The notes under the pieces: model-generated
Seen by the model: the letters and a program-made list of their open reading frames with translations, nothing else
What the model was told of the DNA's origin: nothing
The model's database searches: none
In this document: positions 23,651 to 33,565 of the stretch, in pieces
Numbering within the stretch: the stretch's first letter is position 1
Layout: the number at the start of each line of letters is the position of its first letter
Made by a program: the position numbers and the translations under genes
Assembly (NCBI GenBank): GCA_905178155.1
Contig: CAJINV010000002.1
Coordinates: 5,513,709-5,577,708 of the forward strand
Direction of reading: 5' to 3'
DNA: 64,000 nucleotides
Source of the DNA: Amoebophrya sp. A120
Lineage: Eukaryota > Sar > Dinophyceae > Syndiniales > Amoebophryaceae

Positions 23651-26600
23651 ATGTCCGAAGAGCCAGCACCTCCCGCCGGCGCGGAGGAGCCCGCGGCTGC
23701 CGCTGCGCCGGAAGAAGCCGGTGCGGAGCAACCGAACGCGGCAGGTGCGGACGCGCAACAATCGGGAGCAGGTAGTAAACCGGGCGGACCATCAGCAGCT
23801 ACACCTGCGGCAGGTTCAGGTGGTCAGAGGTCTTCAGCTCCACCTGCGAAAACCACAGCAGCACCCCACGACGACGACGACGACCACAGTGACCACGACC
23901 ACCACGGCTTGCGGTACTGGCTTGAACACAACATCTTCGAACAACCAGTGTTCGAGATCGGGTTGATTTTCCTGATCATCCTCGATGTCGCGGTGGTTGC
24001 TACCATATGCATTGCAAATATGTCTGGGTCTGGAAACATTGAACTTCTAATGGTAGTCCAACATTCCTGCAAAATCTGTATTGCATCATGACTAACAAAA
24101 CGACGCCTCCTTTTGTCATACAAAAGCGCAGTTTGTCATGCTTGGCTGCACTTCTGGGAAGTATTTTAGTCGTGTACATTTCAGCATCACAAGTTTCCAG
24201 ACCGAGACATACTTATTTGCACTTGATACACCATGGCGACACTGGACACCATCGTCGAGTTTCCGTTCGACGCGTATCCTATGTAGAAACGTGCTCACAC
24301 CGTAGTCAAGATTGGAAATCTGCTAGACAAATCAACAAGCTTCGGCTGCTGCGCATGATAAGTTTGGCCGCGTAGTGTAATCCTGTCAAGCCTGGTCAGC
24401 AGCGTCACAGATCTCGCCTGCTATGCTGATTAGAGCACTAGAAACTCCAAAACACGAAAAGAGAATGCTTCTCATGCGGTTCCGCATGCCAAACGTTTTG
24501 AGCATGCAGATTTGCATGACAGCTATCGGCTGGAAGCGTTTTTACATAGGATATTGCGGACCCGAAGTTCGAGCCGGGCCGGGACTTCGCCCTAGTCTAC
24601 AACTGGCGCCACCATTTGCAGTTCTACGAGGGGTATCAAATGTAAAAATGTCTGGGTCTGGAAACTTGTAATGCTAAAAATGAATGATAGACGCACTGCA
24701 ATACGCAGCTATGCATGACAAATTTTTTGGCTGCCATGTCTTACGTATTCCGCATGGCAAACTGCGTTTTCGCATGACAGGTAAGAGGGCTTTTTCGTGC
24801 CTATGCAACACAGATTCCCGAGTCATGCCAGACAAGCATGACAAACTTGCATTCTTCCAGACCCAGACACTTTTACATCTCATAAGGGGTCCCCGGGCGT
24901 GTTTTACGAGAACGGACTCTACCACGAAATCCAGTCGGCGTTGTCGGGCGAAATAGTGAGAGGAAAAATCCCCCCTCCCCATATCGAAAAGGTATCTTTC
25001 CGAAAATTTGTGTTGCTGATTTGAGGTCACAAATCAATTTGTGTTGCAAGAAGACAAGGGCAGAAGCTTCCGCCCCATTATGGAAGCGGCTTGTCATGCT
25101 GTTGGGCCTAAAGGTCAGCCGTCTGCAATGCTGAACAACTAGACCCATACGCCCCTACCTAGCCTGGGGGTCTGGCCGCCATGCCTCTCTGCAATACAAA
25201 TCTGATTTGTGTACGCATATCCAGCATCACAGATTTCCTTTTTGATATGGGGTGGGGGGATTTTTCCTTTTCATACGAAAACGCCACTACTTCCAACACA
25301 TCAAACAGCAGTTCAGCGCTGGTCGGAAGCGGCTTCAGCGGGAGTAGCGGGGGGACAACCGCAACGTCGTTCTTGGCAGAACACGGAAATAATAAAATGG
25401 ACGATAAGAGTGTCCTGAGTTCGACAACGGCAATCGAGGCCAAAAATCAAGACGGAAGGGAAGACGAAATAAACCGTGAAAGAAAAACAGCAACCTCGTC
25501 GTCTTCGACAGAACCCGGGTCGTCGTTGCGAAAAAAACAGCGCCGGTATGAAAATTCGCACAACTTTCTTCTCCCACATTTGATGCGAGAGAACGACGGG
25601 CACGACGAAGGAGGAGCGGCACCGGAGTGGCAGCTGCAGTTGCAGCTGAATCATGAAGACAGCGCGGCCGCGGCATGGACCTCTTCACAACGACCTGAGG
25701 ACACAGTTTCGGTACAAAATGTCTCGCCCTCGTCGTCACAGCAACGCTTCGTGAAAGCCAATGCCAAAGCTACTACATCAACAAATGCGGACAGTTTGCA
25801 TAACATTAAAGCGAGGAACAGCAAAAGCAGATTGAGACGAGAACAACACGCGGAAAGAACTTCATTGTCCCCGCAACAAGATGAACACGAACCACTAAAA
25901 GATGTTGTTGGACCACAAGAAAACACAAATAGTCCCGGTAAAAAAACTGCGGTAGAAATATTCGCGCCCGGGGATGAAGATGAAGCTGAAGAACAACTTG
26001 CCAACACAGATGCAACAGCATCCTTGGTGCAGTTTTTGCAAACACAAAGTTCCGGCGGGGATCCGGTGCAAGAAGAAGAAGAAGACAGCGATGGATATCA
26101 GTACGAGAACTTTGCAACAAATCCTCTTCCTGTGAATCTGGAACGCAACAAGCGCCAGCTCCAGCTGCTCCGGCGCAGCGATTATTCGCCAGAGTTGCAT
26201 CAACATCAACTTCCAGAAACTGCTCATGACCGCGAGCTGATGCCCACCACGACCGAGGAGTCTACAGCTAGCGCAGCTGGTTCTCCTACTCACGCAAAAA
26301 CCAGCACCAGCAGTTTCTCTAGAAGAAGTACTCTAAAACGCTGAATTAGCGGCAAAGCCGGTAATCCCTGTGAAGTCCAAAAGCCCATGACCCTCGTGCA
26401 TCAAGGCCTGCCGGCCGTGCTTCAAAATCTTGGAGCAGAACTACTTTGCAAATTTGGCAAACGTGCCTTGCATGCTTCGTTTTGTCCAAATGCAGCAAAC
26501 CTGTGACGTTGCTCGTCGCCGCGGGCCTGGCTTACCTAACTTGCCTGCCCCAGGTGACAAGTCTGAAACGCAGCCGCCTCAGCGCACAGGCTTCGTAGAG

Positions 26601-28482
26601 CAGGCGGGCGCGCCCGGGCGTCCGCTGGTGCGCCCCTCGGCGCCGACGTTTTGTCACAGAATGAGGCCCCAGACACTCCGTTAACCAGACCTCGGGGTAC
26701 CCAGAGGTTCTGTTTATCGCGAGCTGTTTTTGGATTTTTGGGTCTGCAGCCAAAAATCCAAAAACAGCTCGCGATAAACACGACCTCTGGGTACCCATAG
26801 GTCTGGTTAACGGAGTGGCGCAGGGTCCATTCCTGGACACAACGTCGGCCTGGGTTACGGGGATACTGAATCTACTTAACACGACCTTTGGCCATGCAAA
26901 GGTCATGTTAAGCGGTTTTTTTTCCCGGCAGACTCAGGGAGTCCGGGACTCAGGGAGTACTCATTTGCCCTTGCGCTCCTGTGTCCCTATTCACGGGTCA
27001 GCTCAACTTCGAGCCTGTTTGCAATATTAGCGTCCGCCCTGAATCCCGATTCAGGGTTCTAGGGATCGCTTATCGCTGAGAAATCGCATCAAATGTTGGG
27101 CGAGAGATCGTGGAAAGTTGGATTCTCACAGAGTGGCCGGGTTTGCCGCTTATTCCCGTACTCAGAGTAGTGGTGAACAAATCCCTTCACGCTCGACCCG
27201 CCCCAGCATCGTGACCAAAAGCAGTCAAAGTGTCGTCCAAAAGCCCCCGCGTGGAACTATCGCGCTGAACGAAATACGGAATCACGCGGCAGACCCAGGC
27301 CGAGACGATGAGCAAAAACGCGACCAGTTGCACCAGGGCGTGGACGCGAGCGACGACGACGATGAAAATTCGCTCGACAATTTTGCGGAGATGAAGCTCT
27401 TGAATACTTCAATTGCAGCAGCCAGCAACGCCACCACAGCTGCACCCCAGACTACAGACGTTTCCGGACGGCTGTCGTTTCCGGACGGCGCATTTGGTTT
27501 CCAAGCTTACAACCACAGTTTTTACCATGTGGCACAGGAAATCCCGCCGACCCTGGCGATGCCGCACGCGGACGTGGTGATATCAAACAAAAAAAGTTCG
27601 TCACGATCATTCATGCGCATTTTTGCAATACAAAATTGTTTGCCTTGCGTAAAAATGCATCACAGCCAAACTTCGTTAGGGATTTCCCTAGTGTTTCTGC
27701 AATACAAGGAAAATTTTTGACGCTAAGAAAATTTGTAATGCAAACGCAAACCCTGCAAATTGGTGACTGTGATAAACTTTTTTCTCTCCATAGGTCAAGA
27801 CGAAGATCCACAAGTGGGAAAGCTTCCGGCACGGTCTCCACTTCTGCGGGCAGATCATCGCGCTCATGTTCATGATCGAGCTCACGCTGCACATCTTCTG
27901 CCACGGGGTCATTCACCACTTCACGCACGGGTCCAAGCTACTGATCATCGGCCACTGGCTGGACGCGTTTGTGATTCCCTTCAGCTTCATCACCGAGTGG
28001 TTCCTCGCGGAAGATTATGCAGTGCAAATTAGTTCTTGCATGGATCTGGTTCTGGATTTAATATGATGCGCATTTTCCTGATAATTGAATAACGACCAGA
28101 TCCCCTGATGTTCATGCTCCATCAAGAGGATCAATCAACGTGCTTGTCGTGTAGAGCGCTTATTCATTTTTCCAGACCCGGAGGTAGACCACACTACACT
28201 TTTGCACTGGATAGCGAAATGCAGTCTTCGTCTTTTGTGACCGGCTTGCGGCTGTGGCGCATTCTGAAGATCTGCGTGGGGGAAACGGTCTTGGCGGCCC
28301 AAATCGCCGCGCGCGAGGAGAAGGCGGAAGACCACGAACGGGAAAAAATGATTGAGTTCTTGGAGGAAAAGATCGAAGAGGGAACAGCGGAAGGGGACGA
28401 TCGGAAGTCACAGGTGGTGGGGCAATTGCTAGAGGAATTCAAAGTGTTGCACCCACAACACACTCACGATGACGACCATTGA
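23651..28482 (+). CDS. HVCN1-like: Voltage-gated proton channel (Hv1/HVCN1-like), 828 aa, giant S1-S2 loop
   Basis: Voltage-sensor proton channel that would conduct H+ across a membrane. Exons 23651-24005, 24234-24274, 24559-24633, 24890-24953, 25281-26333, 27164-27580, 27798-28015 and 28219-28482 sum to 2487 nt (829 codons). S1 is about 100-117 (FEIGLIFLIILDVAVVA), with Asp112 in the place of the Hv1 selectivity aspartate. S2 is about 684-703, with Glu696 in FMIEL. S3 is about 716-738, with Asp724. S4 is about 747-762 with RLWRILK, matching the Hv1 RxWRxxR pattern except Lys for the third Arg and Val where Hv1 has Asn. A C-terminal coiled coil (763-815) fits dimerisation. A His/Asp cluster (73-85) precedes S1. 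Oddity: some 560 Ser/Asn/Asp/Glu-rich residues lie between S1 and S2, where the family usually has a short loop. All seven introns are mobile-element-like. Confidence 0.88.
24006..24228. mobile_element. Introner, family A variant (223 bp)
   Basis: Starts TATGCATTGCAAATATGTCT and ends with a weaker complement (TTTGCACTTGATA); flanks tacca/cacca. It follows S1 of the proton channel directly. Excision of 228 nt keeps the frame. Confidence 0.85.
24275..24553. mobile_element. Introner, family C (279 bp)
   Basis: TIR TATCCTATGTAGAAACG, complement CGTTTTTACATAGGATA; flanks acgcg/ttgcg share gcg. Excision of 284 nt gives the needed frame (FPFDA joined to DPKFEPG). Confidence 0.88.
24634..24884. mobile_element. 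Introner, main family A (251 bp)
   Basis: TIR TATCAAATGTAAAAATGTCT; right end CTTTTACATCTCATA. Perfect TSD agggg. Excision of 256 nt makes the required frame change. Confidence 0.9.
24954..25275. mobile_element. Introner, family B (322 bp)
   Basis: GAAAAATCCCCCCTCCCC at the left and a GGGGTGGGGGGATTTTTCC right end. Perfect TSD cgaaa at 24949-24953 and 25276-25280. Excision of 327 nt keeps the frame. Confidence 0.92.
26334..27157. mobile_element. Large hairpin-bearing introner, family D (824 bp)
   Basis: Inferred intron inside the proton channel. Direct repeat gtactc at 26328-26333 and 27158-27163. Inverted ends AATTAGCGGCAAAGCCGG and the complement of AATAAGCGGCAAACCCGG. Removing 26334-27163 (830 nt) gives exactly the frame needed (RRST joined to QSSGEQI). 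The interior is GC-rich, codes for nothing recognisable and holds a long hairpin and a second 16-bp hairpin (about 26875-26912). Confidence 0.72.
26676..26815. repeat. Near-perfect inverted repeat with about 66-bp arms
   Basis: Arms about 26676-26741 and 26750-26815, separated by about 8 bases, with few mismatches. The innermost arm reads CTGTTTTTGGATTTTTGG. It would fold into a very stable hairpin in the pre-mRNA or as single-stranded DNA. Confidence 0.88.
27581..27792. mobile_element. Introner, family H (212 bp), canonical GT-AG at the TSD
   Basis: Left end TATCAAACAAAAAAAGTT and the complement of TATGGAGAGAAAAAAGTT at the right; flanks ggtga/ggtca. Placing the splice one base into the duplication gives an intron beginning GTGATATC and ending CCATAG. 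The frame is correct (ADVV joined to KTKIHKW). Confidence 0.88.
28016..28213. mobile_element. Introner, decayed family A copy (198 bp)
   Basis: Left TATGCAGTGCAAAT with a weak GATCTGGTTCTGG; right end TTTTGCACTGGATA. TSD not convincing. Removing 28016-28218 gives the needed frame and joins the end of S3 (WFLAED) to the S4 exon (MQSSSFVTGLRLWRIL). Confidence 0.78.
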
Positions 28483-28949
28483 TGAAAAGTCGAGCTGTAG
28501 CGGTGGAATGAAAAAACCAAAACAGAAAAATTTCTTCTGCTACTAGCTAGAGCCACACTTATACGCAAGTTCCACTACACTTCTATACAATTCGAAGAAT
28601 ATGAAAATTTCAATTTGCTGTATGATACACACACCTACCGGATAGGATACCGATAGCGATAATACTCAACCTGTTTCATCTACACTAATATCTGCACCAC
28701 GAAAACGAATCTATCAAAACTTTGTATTGCTTTGCTTTGAAATACTTTTTGTTTTTGCACTTGTATCAAAACAATCTTGAGAATTATTGAATGAATGAAA
28801 ATTCAAAAACGATCCATAATGGCTCGAACCCGTTTTCCGACCAAAGAAAAAACTCGAGGAGTCGATTCTTGATATTTTTTCTCGCCACTCAAGATTCAAT
28901 GTTTCCAGGTTTGTCGACATACATTTCCGATTTTCCAGAGTGATGACAA

Positions 28950-29640
28950 AACTCTAAAAAATCTCCGAAATTCATTCTATGCATTCGATGAATATTCCAT
29001 AAGTTTCTCGATATTTCCGATTTCCAATGAATGATGATTTGCAATGATTTTCCAGGATGCGAAAACCCCAAAAAATCTCCGAAATTCATTCGATTCCACA
29101 GGTTTATCGATATAGGATTATGAATTCGAACCAATTTAATGACTTTCCAGAATGATGATTTAGTTTACAATGAATTTTTTCCAGGATGATAAAATCCCAA
29201 AAAAATGACATAGATATTATTTCGAATATATTTGCCATGATTTAGATTTTCCAGAGAGAGTCAATGATTTTCCAGACTCCACGATATATTTTTGAGAGAA
29301 CGACAAGATGAGGAGAATGGAGAAAGAAATTCTCGGATCGGGCCTTTGAGACAATTTGAGTCATGCCCAGACATGACAAGAAACAAAGAATCCATGATTT
29401 TCCAGGATGAAGACAAAATCCCAAAAAATTTCCGAAATAAATTCACTCTTTCTTGTCGATGAATTTCTCTGGATTCATTCTCTTTCAGATTTCCTCTTGT
29501 TCTATTGTCTGTTGAAAAAAGAAGAAATTTTGAACGAAACATGAATATTCCTCCTGGAATTATGAATCTGAATTGTGGACAGATAGATGTTCATCATTCG
29601 ATCATCCGAAATCCCAAATAATTCTTGGAGATTCATAAAT
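28950..29640. repeat. Decayed dispersed repeat, AT-rich unit
   Basis: Related units combine TTTTCCAGGATG with AAAAAATCTCCGAAATTCAT, clearest at 28955-28977, 29069-29091 and 29418-29443, with weaker copies near 29170 and 29610. Spacing is irregular. Confidence 0.65.
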
Positions 29641-30213
29641 ATAAGATTCTCAAGAGAGAAATTTTTTTTTCCTTCGAAGGAATATATTAGAATCATATGA
29701 GAGAAAATTTTTCTAGAGATCGAAAATATAAATTTCTTTTAGAATATCAATGAAATTCTCGATTTTGATCCCAGAGAGATAACAAATCATATGATCTCAT
29801 TCAGATTATTTCAGATGGATGAAAATTTTTTATAGGAAAACCTCCTTTGATATCGAGATTCCATATCATTTTCTTTCTTTCTTGTCATGTCTGGATATGA
29901 TTCGAATTATCTCATAGATCCGATCCGAGATTGTCTTTCTTCGATCTCTTTTTCTTCACATTCTCTCAAAGATAGATCGATGAAGAAATACTAAAATATT
30001 CAATCTCTCTTATTTCTCAGATTATTCCATCTATCGATCCATCCATCAATCGAAATGAAAAAAATAAGAAAAATTCCCACAGATTATTTCTTTCTTTCTT
30101 ACTTTCTTGTCATTTCTGGGCATGACTCATTCAAATTGTCTCATAAGCCCGGTCCGAGGTTGTCAGTCTGTCTTCGTTCTCATCATCTTGTCGCTCTCTC
30201 AAAGATAGATTGA
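29277..30213. repeat. About 110-bp repeat, three copies, one inverted
   Basis: Copies at about 29878-29985 and 30102-30213 run in the same direction. The copy at about 29277-29390 is inverted. Shared blocks include TTTCTTGTCATGTCTGG, GACTCATTCAAATTGTCTCA and CTCTCAAAGATAGAT. The inverted pair could form a large stem. Confidence 0.75.
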
Positions 30214-30674
30214 TGGAGAAATTTCTGAGGAAACCGAAAAATTCGAAGAATATATCTATGAATCCAAATCCGAGGTAACATTTTTGCAAGATATTCTGCA
30301 TCTCTTCATCATGATTCATTTTGCATCCAACATTCGGCTTCTATCTCATCTTTATTTCTTCCTATGCAGCTCAATCACATTGATGATTTCGTAAATGGAA
30401 ATCATTGGAATTCGAATATACATGATGAATTGCAGCCTGTTCCAGGTATCGATTAAGAAGAAGAAGAACGGGAATTCTTATGTATTGTCCCGTAGTTTGG
30501 CTTTGGAGGTAAGTCATGGAGTTTCATTTTTCATAGAATTCGGTCGGAAATGAGTCGTGTGCCTCAGCAAAAGACAATAAATCATGTCGCTTTTGATGTT
30601 TCTTGTTCGTGGGATCCTAGTATTCTCGCAGCGCATGTTGACATGGATTCAACAACTCTCCATATTCCTTCCAT

Positions 30675-32438
30675 CTAGTCGCTTAACTCAATCATTTCCG
30701 TGGAGGATTGACCGAGTAGATTGTTAGTCCCCCCGATACTCGTCGAACTAGTCCCCCCGCCAGCCTGTGCAGCTGCAGCTCCGCCGGTTGAGGACGCGGA
30801 GGAACTACTGCCGGCACCGCTGGTCGAGGAAAACAACAATCCAGTGGGACCACCTTTCGCGGTTCCTTCTTTATTACCCTCTGGTCGCTTCTTGTTCGTA
30901 CAGCTGCCCATGAATTGGCAATCGTCGTCTTCTTGCAGAGCTGAATACAACAAGGAAGACGACTTCGCCCCAGATGATGTTGATGTCGGGAAAACGCTTC
31001 CCGAGCTACTGCTCGTTTTCCCCGCGGCGGTCCCCAGCATATCCGGTAGAAAGGGTTGTAAGATTTTCGGCACGACGCACAGTTCGTCCAGATCGGGCAT
31101 TTCAAACATCCCGGACTGAAATTGCTCGAACTCCTGTTGCAACACAACCTTCGGATCTCCTTTTGCTGTGGTTTGCTTTTGCCCCTTCAGGAGCGGCGCC
31201 TTGCTGTTTGGTCCTGCTGGTGTTATGAGTTGTCCTGTTGAAGAACTTGCGGCGCTAGTACTGGCTGCACTACTACTAGAAATTCCTGCGCCTCCTGTTG
31301 CAGAGACAACTGCACTACCATTTCCTGTCTGCTCCACCTCTGCGGCTTCCACAATCCTTTGGAACGCTTCTTGGCAGTACTTCGCCGCACAGATCCCGTA
31401 CCACTTGGCGCCCTTGTTTCGCAATTTCAAAAAGTCGTACAACCGGAACAGGTCCTCCCGGGCGAATATTGTTCCCGAAAAGCACAAATCCGCCAGCTTG
31501 CCGTCCAGGATCTCGAAAAAGGAAAAGTTGTTTTTAGTCTGTTTCAGATTTTCATCGTGTGCTACTGTTACTTGTTCTTTCCCGCTTTTTGATGTTGAGC
31601 AAGTGGTTGCTCCCTCGACCAGCCCCGCACTCTTTGCCAGCGCTTCCCGGAGTCCACTCGCTGCTTCTTCCAGCATTTCCACCCAGGAATCGGATTTCGT
31701 GTCGAAGAACTTTGCCTTCTCCCTGACTTCCTTTTCCAACTTTTCCTCCTCCCCCAGGTCGTGCGACTCCTGCTGGATCTGGTTCACGTTTTGAATGTAC
31801 TCCTCGTTCAGCTTTTTCCGGTTCTCCTCATCCCGCTTCGTCTGCTCCTCGGACAGCTTCAGCGCCTGTTTCAATTCCTCGTCTTCCTCCTCATTGTCGG
31901 GCGGGGAGAAGAGTGCAGAACTACCCTGCTCCTCGTCGATTTGTCCGTTGTTCCCGAGAAGATGATCTCGACGTCCTGGGCTAATCTCATTTCCATGGCT
32001 GTCATCTTTTTGCGCAGAAGAAGAAGACAAGGAGGACACTTTATTTATCCCGCCTTTTTTGTTTCTCCGCTCCTCCTCCAGCCGACTCTCTTCCAGTGCT
32101 TTTCTCAAAGCCGCGTCCTCGTCGTAGGCAGCACCATTCATCTGCTCAAAATTATCGTCATCATCAGGAACAATCAAGCGTTGTCTCTTCGCACCAGCAG
32201 GACTTCTACTTGGGCCACTTCTACTACTGTCAACAAACTCGCCTATGTGCAAGCCGAGTCGGTTGTGGTCGTAGGAGCTACCGCCCTGCTGGCGGGCCGC
32301 GGCACGAGCAGCAGCGCCGCTTTGGTCATCGTCGTCGTCGAAAAACAGGTTGTCCAGATCGTCGTCCATATCGTCCGCTCCTTCCGAGCTCTGCCGCCGC
32401 CGGCGCTTCTTCTTTGCGTCGTTCTTCCTCGAGGCCAT
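30675..32438 (-). CDS. Ubiquitin-interacting-motif protein, 587 aa
   Basis: Two UIMs are visible: residues 106-122 (DEDAALRKALEESRLEE, key Ala114 and Ser118) and 184-201 (EEEDEELKQALKLSEEQ, key Ala192 and Ser196). UIMs bind mono- or polyubiquitin. Basic clusters KKKRRRR (9-15) and KRQR (84-87) could be nuclear signals, and the C-terminus EMIELSD resembles a SUMO-interacting motif. A folded segment follows the coil near residues 320-380 (FSFFEILDGKLADLCFSG). The long C-terminal part is Ser/Ala/Gly-rich. The frame is open upstream to an ATG at 32708; I prefer 32438 because the extra 90 residues look like hydrophobic noise. Unusually for this window, no introner is present. No catalytic domain seen. 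Confidence 0.75.
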   Translation of the reverse strand: MASRKNDAKKKRRRRQSSEGADDMDDDLDNLFFDDDDDQSGAAARAAARQQGGSSYDHNRLGLHIGEFVDSSRSGPSRSPAGAKRQRLIVPDDDDNFEQMNGAAYDEDAALRKALEESRLEEERRNKKGGINKVSSLSSSSAQKDDSHGNEISPGRRDHLLGNNGQIDEEQGSSALFSPPDNEEEDEELKQALKLSEEQTKRDEENRKKLNEEYIQNVNQIQQESHDLGEEEKLEKEVREKAKFFDTKSDSWVEMLEEAASGLREALAKSAGLVEGATTCSTSKSGKEQVTVAHDENLKQTKNNFSFFEILDGKLADLCFSGTIFAREDLFRLYDFLKLRNKGAKWYGICAAKYCQEAFQRIVEAAEVEQTGNGSAVVSATGGAGISSSSAASTSAASSSTGQLITPAGPNSKAPLLKGQKQTTAKGDPKVVLQQEFEQFQSGMFEMPDLDELCVVPKILQPFLPDMLGTAAGKTSSSSGSVFPTSTSSGAKSSSLLYSALQEDDDCQFMGSCTNKKRPEGNKEGTAKGGPTGLLFSSTSGAGSSSSASSTGGAAAAQAGGGTSSTSIGGTNNLLGQSSTEMIELSD

Positions 32439-33565
32439 AGTTGTACTTTGGATAGAAGTAGAAGTAGGGAAGAAGTTGTTGTGCTCCTGCTCAGACGATG
32501 CTGCACCTCCTTGAGAGGAACTACGCCGTCGTCGCGCGAGAATAAGGGAGAAACCGTAAGCAAGATCAGGTGGATAAAATCGAGTGGTCGTTGTGTCAGG
32601 AAGAAGTAGCGACGTAAAAAAGATCTCCTTCGCTGCGAAAAGAAAAAACAGCAGCTTGGATATAACGCGTGGAAATCGAACTGAATATTTGTGCGCAAAG
32701 AAAAACATAAGGCGGAGGGTAAGCGAAATATGGAACTACGACTGAAAAATGGGGGAAACTGCTACTCAACGGTGGAATACGCTGTGGATATATTTTCCTC
32801 TGTCCTCAATCTCTAGCCTTTTTTTGGAAGCGGTTGCACGTTTTTATTTGGCTCATCGCAGGAGAAGTATAATGGAAAACACGCTGCCGAAGTGAGAAAA
32901 GATCTATCTTCTGGCTCCGTGCCCTGTTGTATATACGCACTTTGACCTTCTGGCTGAAAATATAGGTAGTTGACAGGAGCGAAAAAAATTCTTTCCTGTG
33001 CAGGAGGACACGCAGCACTTTTGTGCGCCATTCTCGGACCATTTCCAAGAGACTGGTGGCGACTAGGTAGTAAGAACACCTGCTCCTTAGTTGTAGCGAC
33101 CTGATGAAAGACGACTCTTTGGGAACTCGGTCTGCCTTCTGATGATGAAATGAAATCTTTCTACGATTATTTTGATAGGGTGGAAGAACCGCTCGCGTGA
33201 GAATAAAACAGGTTTCGTTATCTTCTTGCAAAAAACAATGACATCAACATGGCTTTCGTCTAAACACAGTGACAGTTATGGTCAAAGTTTGATACAATTG
33301 CATTTCATTGAGGACAATATCTCGCTGAAACAATAAATACAAAAAACCCAGAATCAAAAGTCAAAATGTGAAAAGTTGTCTGCCAACAAATTTTGTAGTG
33401 TAATTGTAAATTAGTGTTTCTTTGATACAAGGAAGTACAAAAATCGGTATAGCGTAACAGAGCAAATCCGGCGCAATGCAGAATAGCCTCGCCTGGTACT
33501 ATCGGTATCGACAGCAACAATGAATTCTACAAATTGTTCATCAACATCAAATTATTTTGCTCATC
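32439..33565. other. Intergenic, no convincing gene
   Basis: A - strand frame at 32806-33231 is open, but its composition is not protein-like and nothing supports it. Otherwise nothing seen. Confidence 0.45.

Larger units (their letters stand above)
28483..30674. other. AT-rich region between converging gene arrays, no gene
   Basis: About 2.2 kb of markedly AT-rich sequence with no coding character on either strand, between the last + gene and the first - gene. It holds a decayed repeat unit and a longer repeat in three copies, listed separately. Confidence 0.8.

Noticed and set aside
26345-27117. Splitting the proton-channel locus into two genes, the first ending at the stop at 26342-26344
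   Set aside because: S1 alone and S2-S4 alone make no sense for Hv1. The 830-nt removal defined by the gtactc repeat gives the exact frame and paired TIRs.
28950-29640. A CRISPR-like array in the AT-rich repeats
   Set aside because: Units are diverged and irregularly spaced, with no constant repeat-spacer pattern, in a eukaryotic context.
30131-30319. Short open frames in the AT-rich junction, and the idea that it is an organellar DNA insert
   Set aside because: No organellar gene recognised; the sequence is dominated by its own internal repeats.
32806-33231. A 141-residue - strand open frame between the UIM gene and the coiled-coil gene
   Set aside because: Basic, repeat-free, no codon bias, and no partner exons; probably chance.
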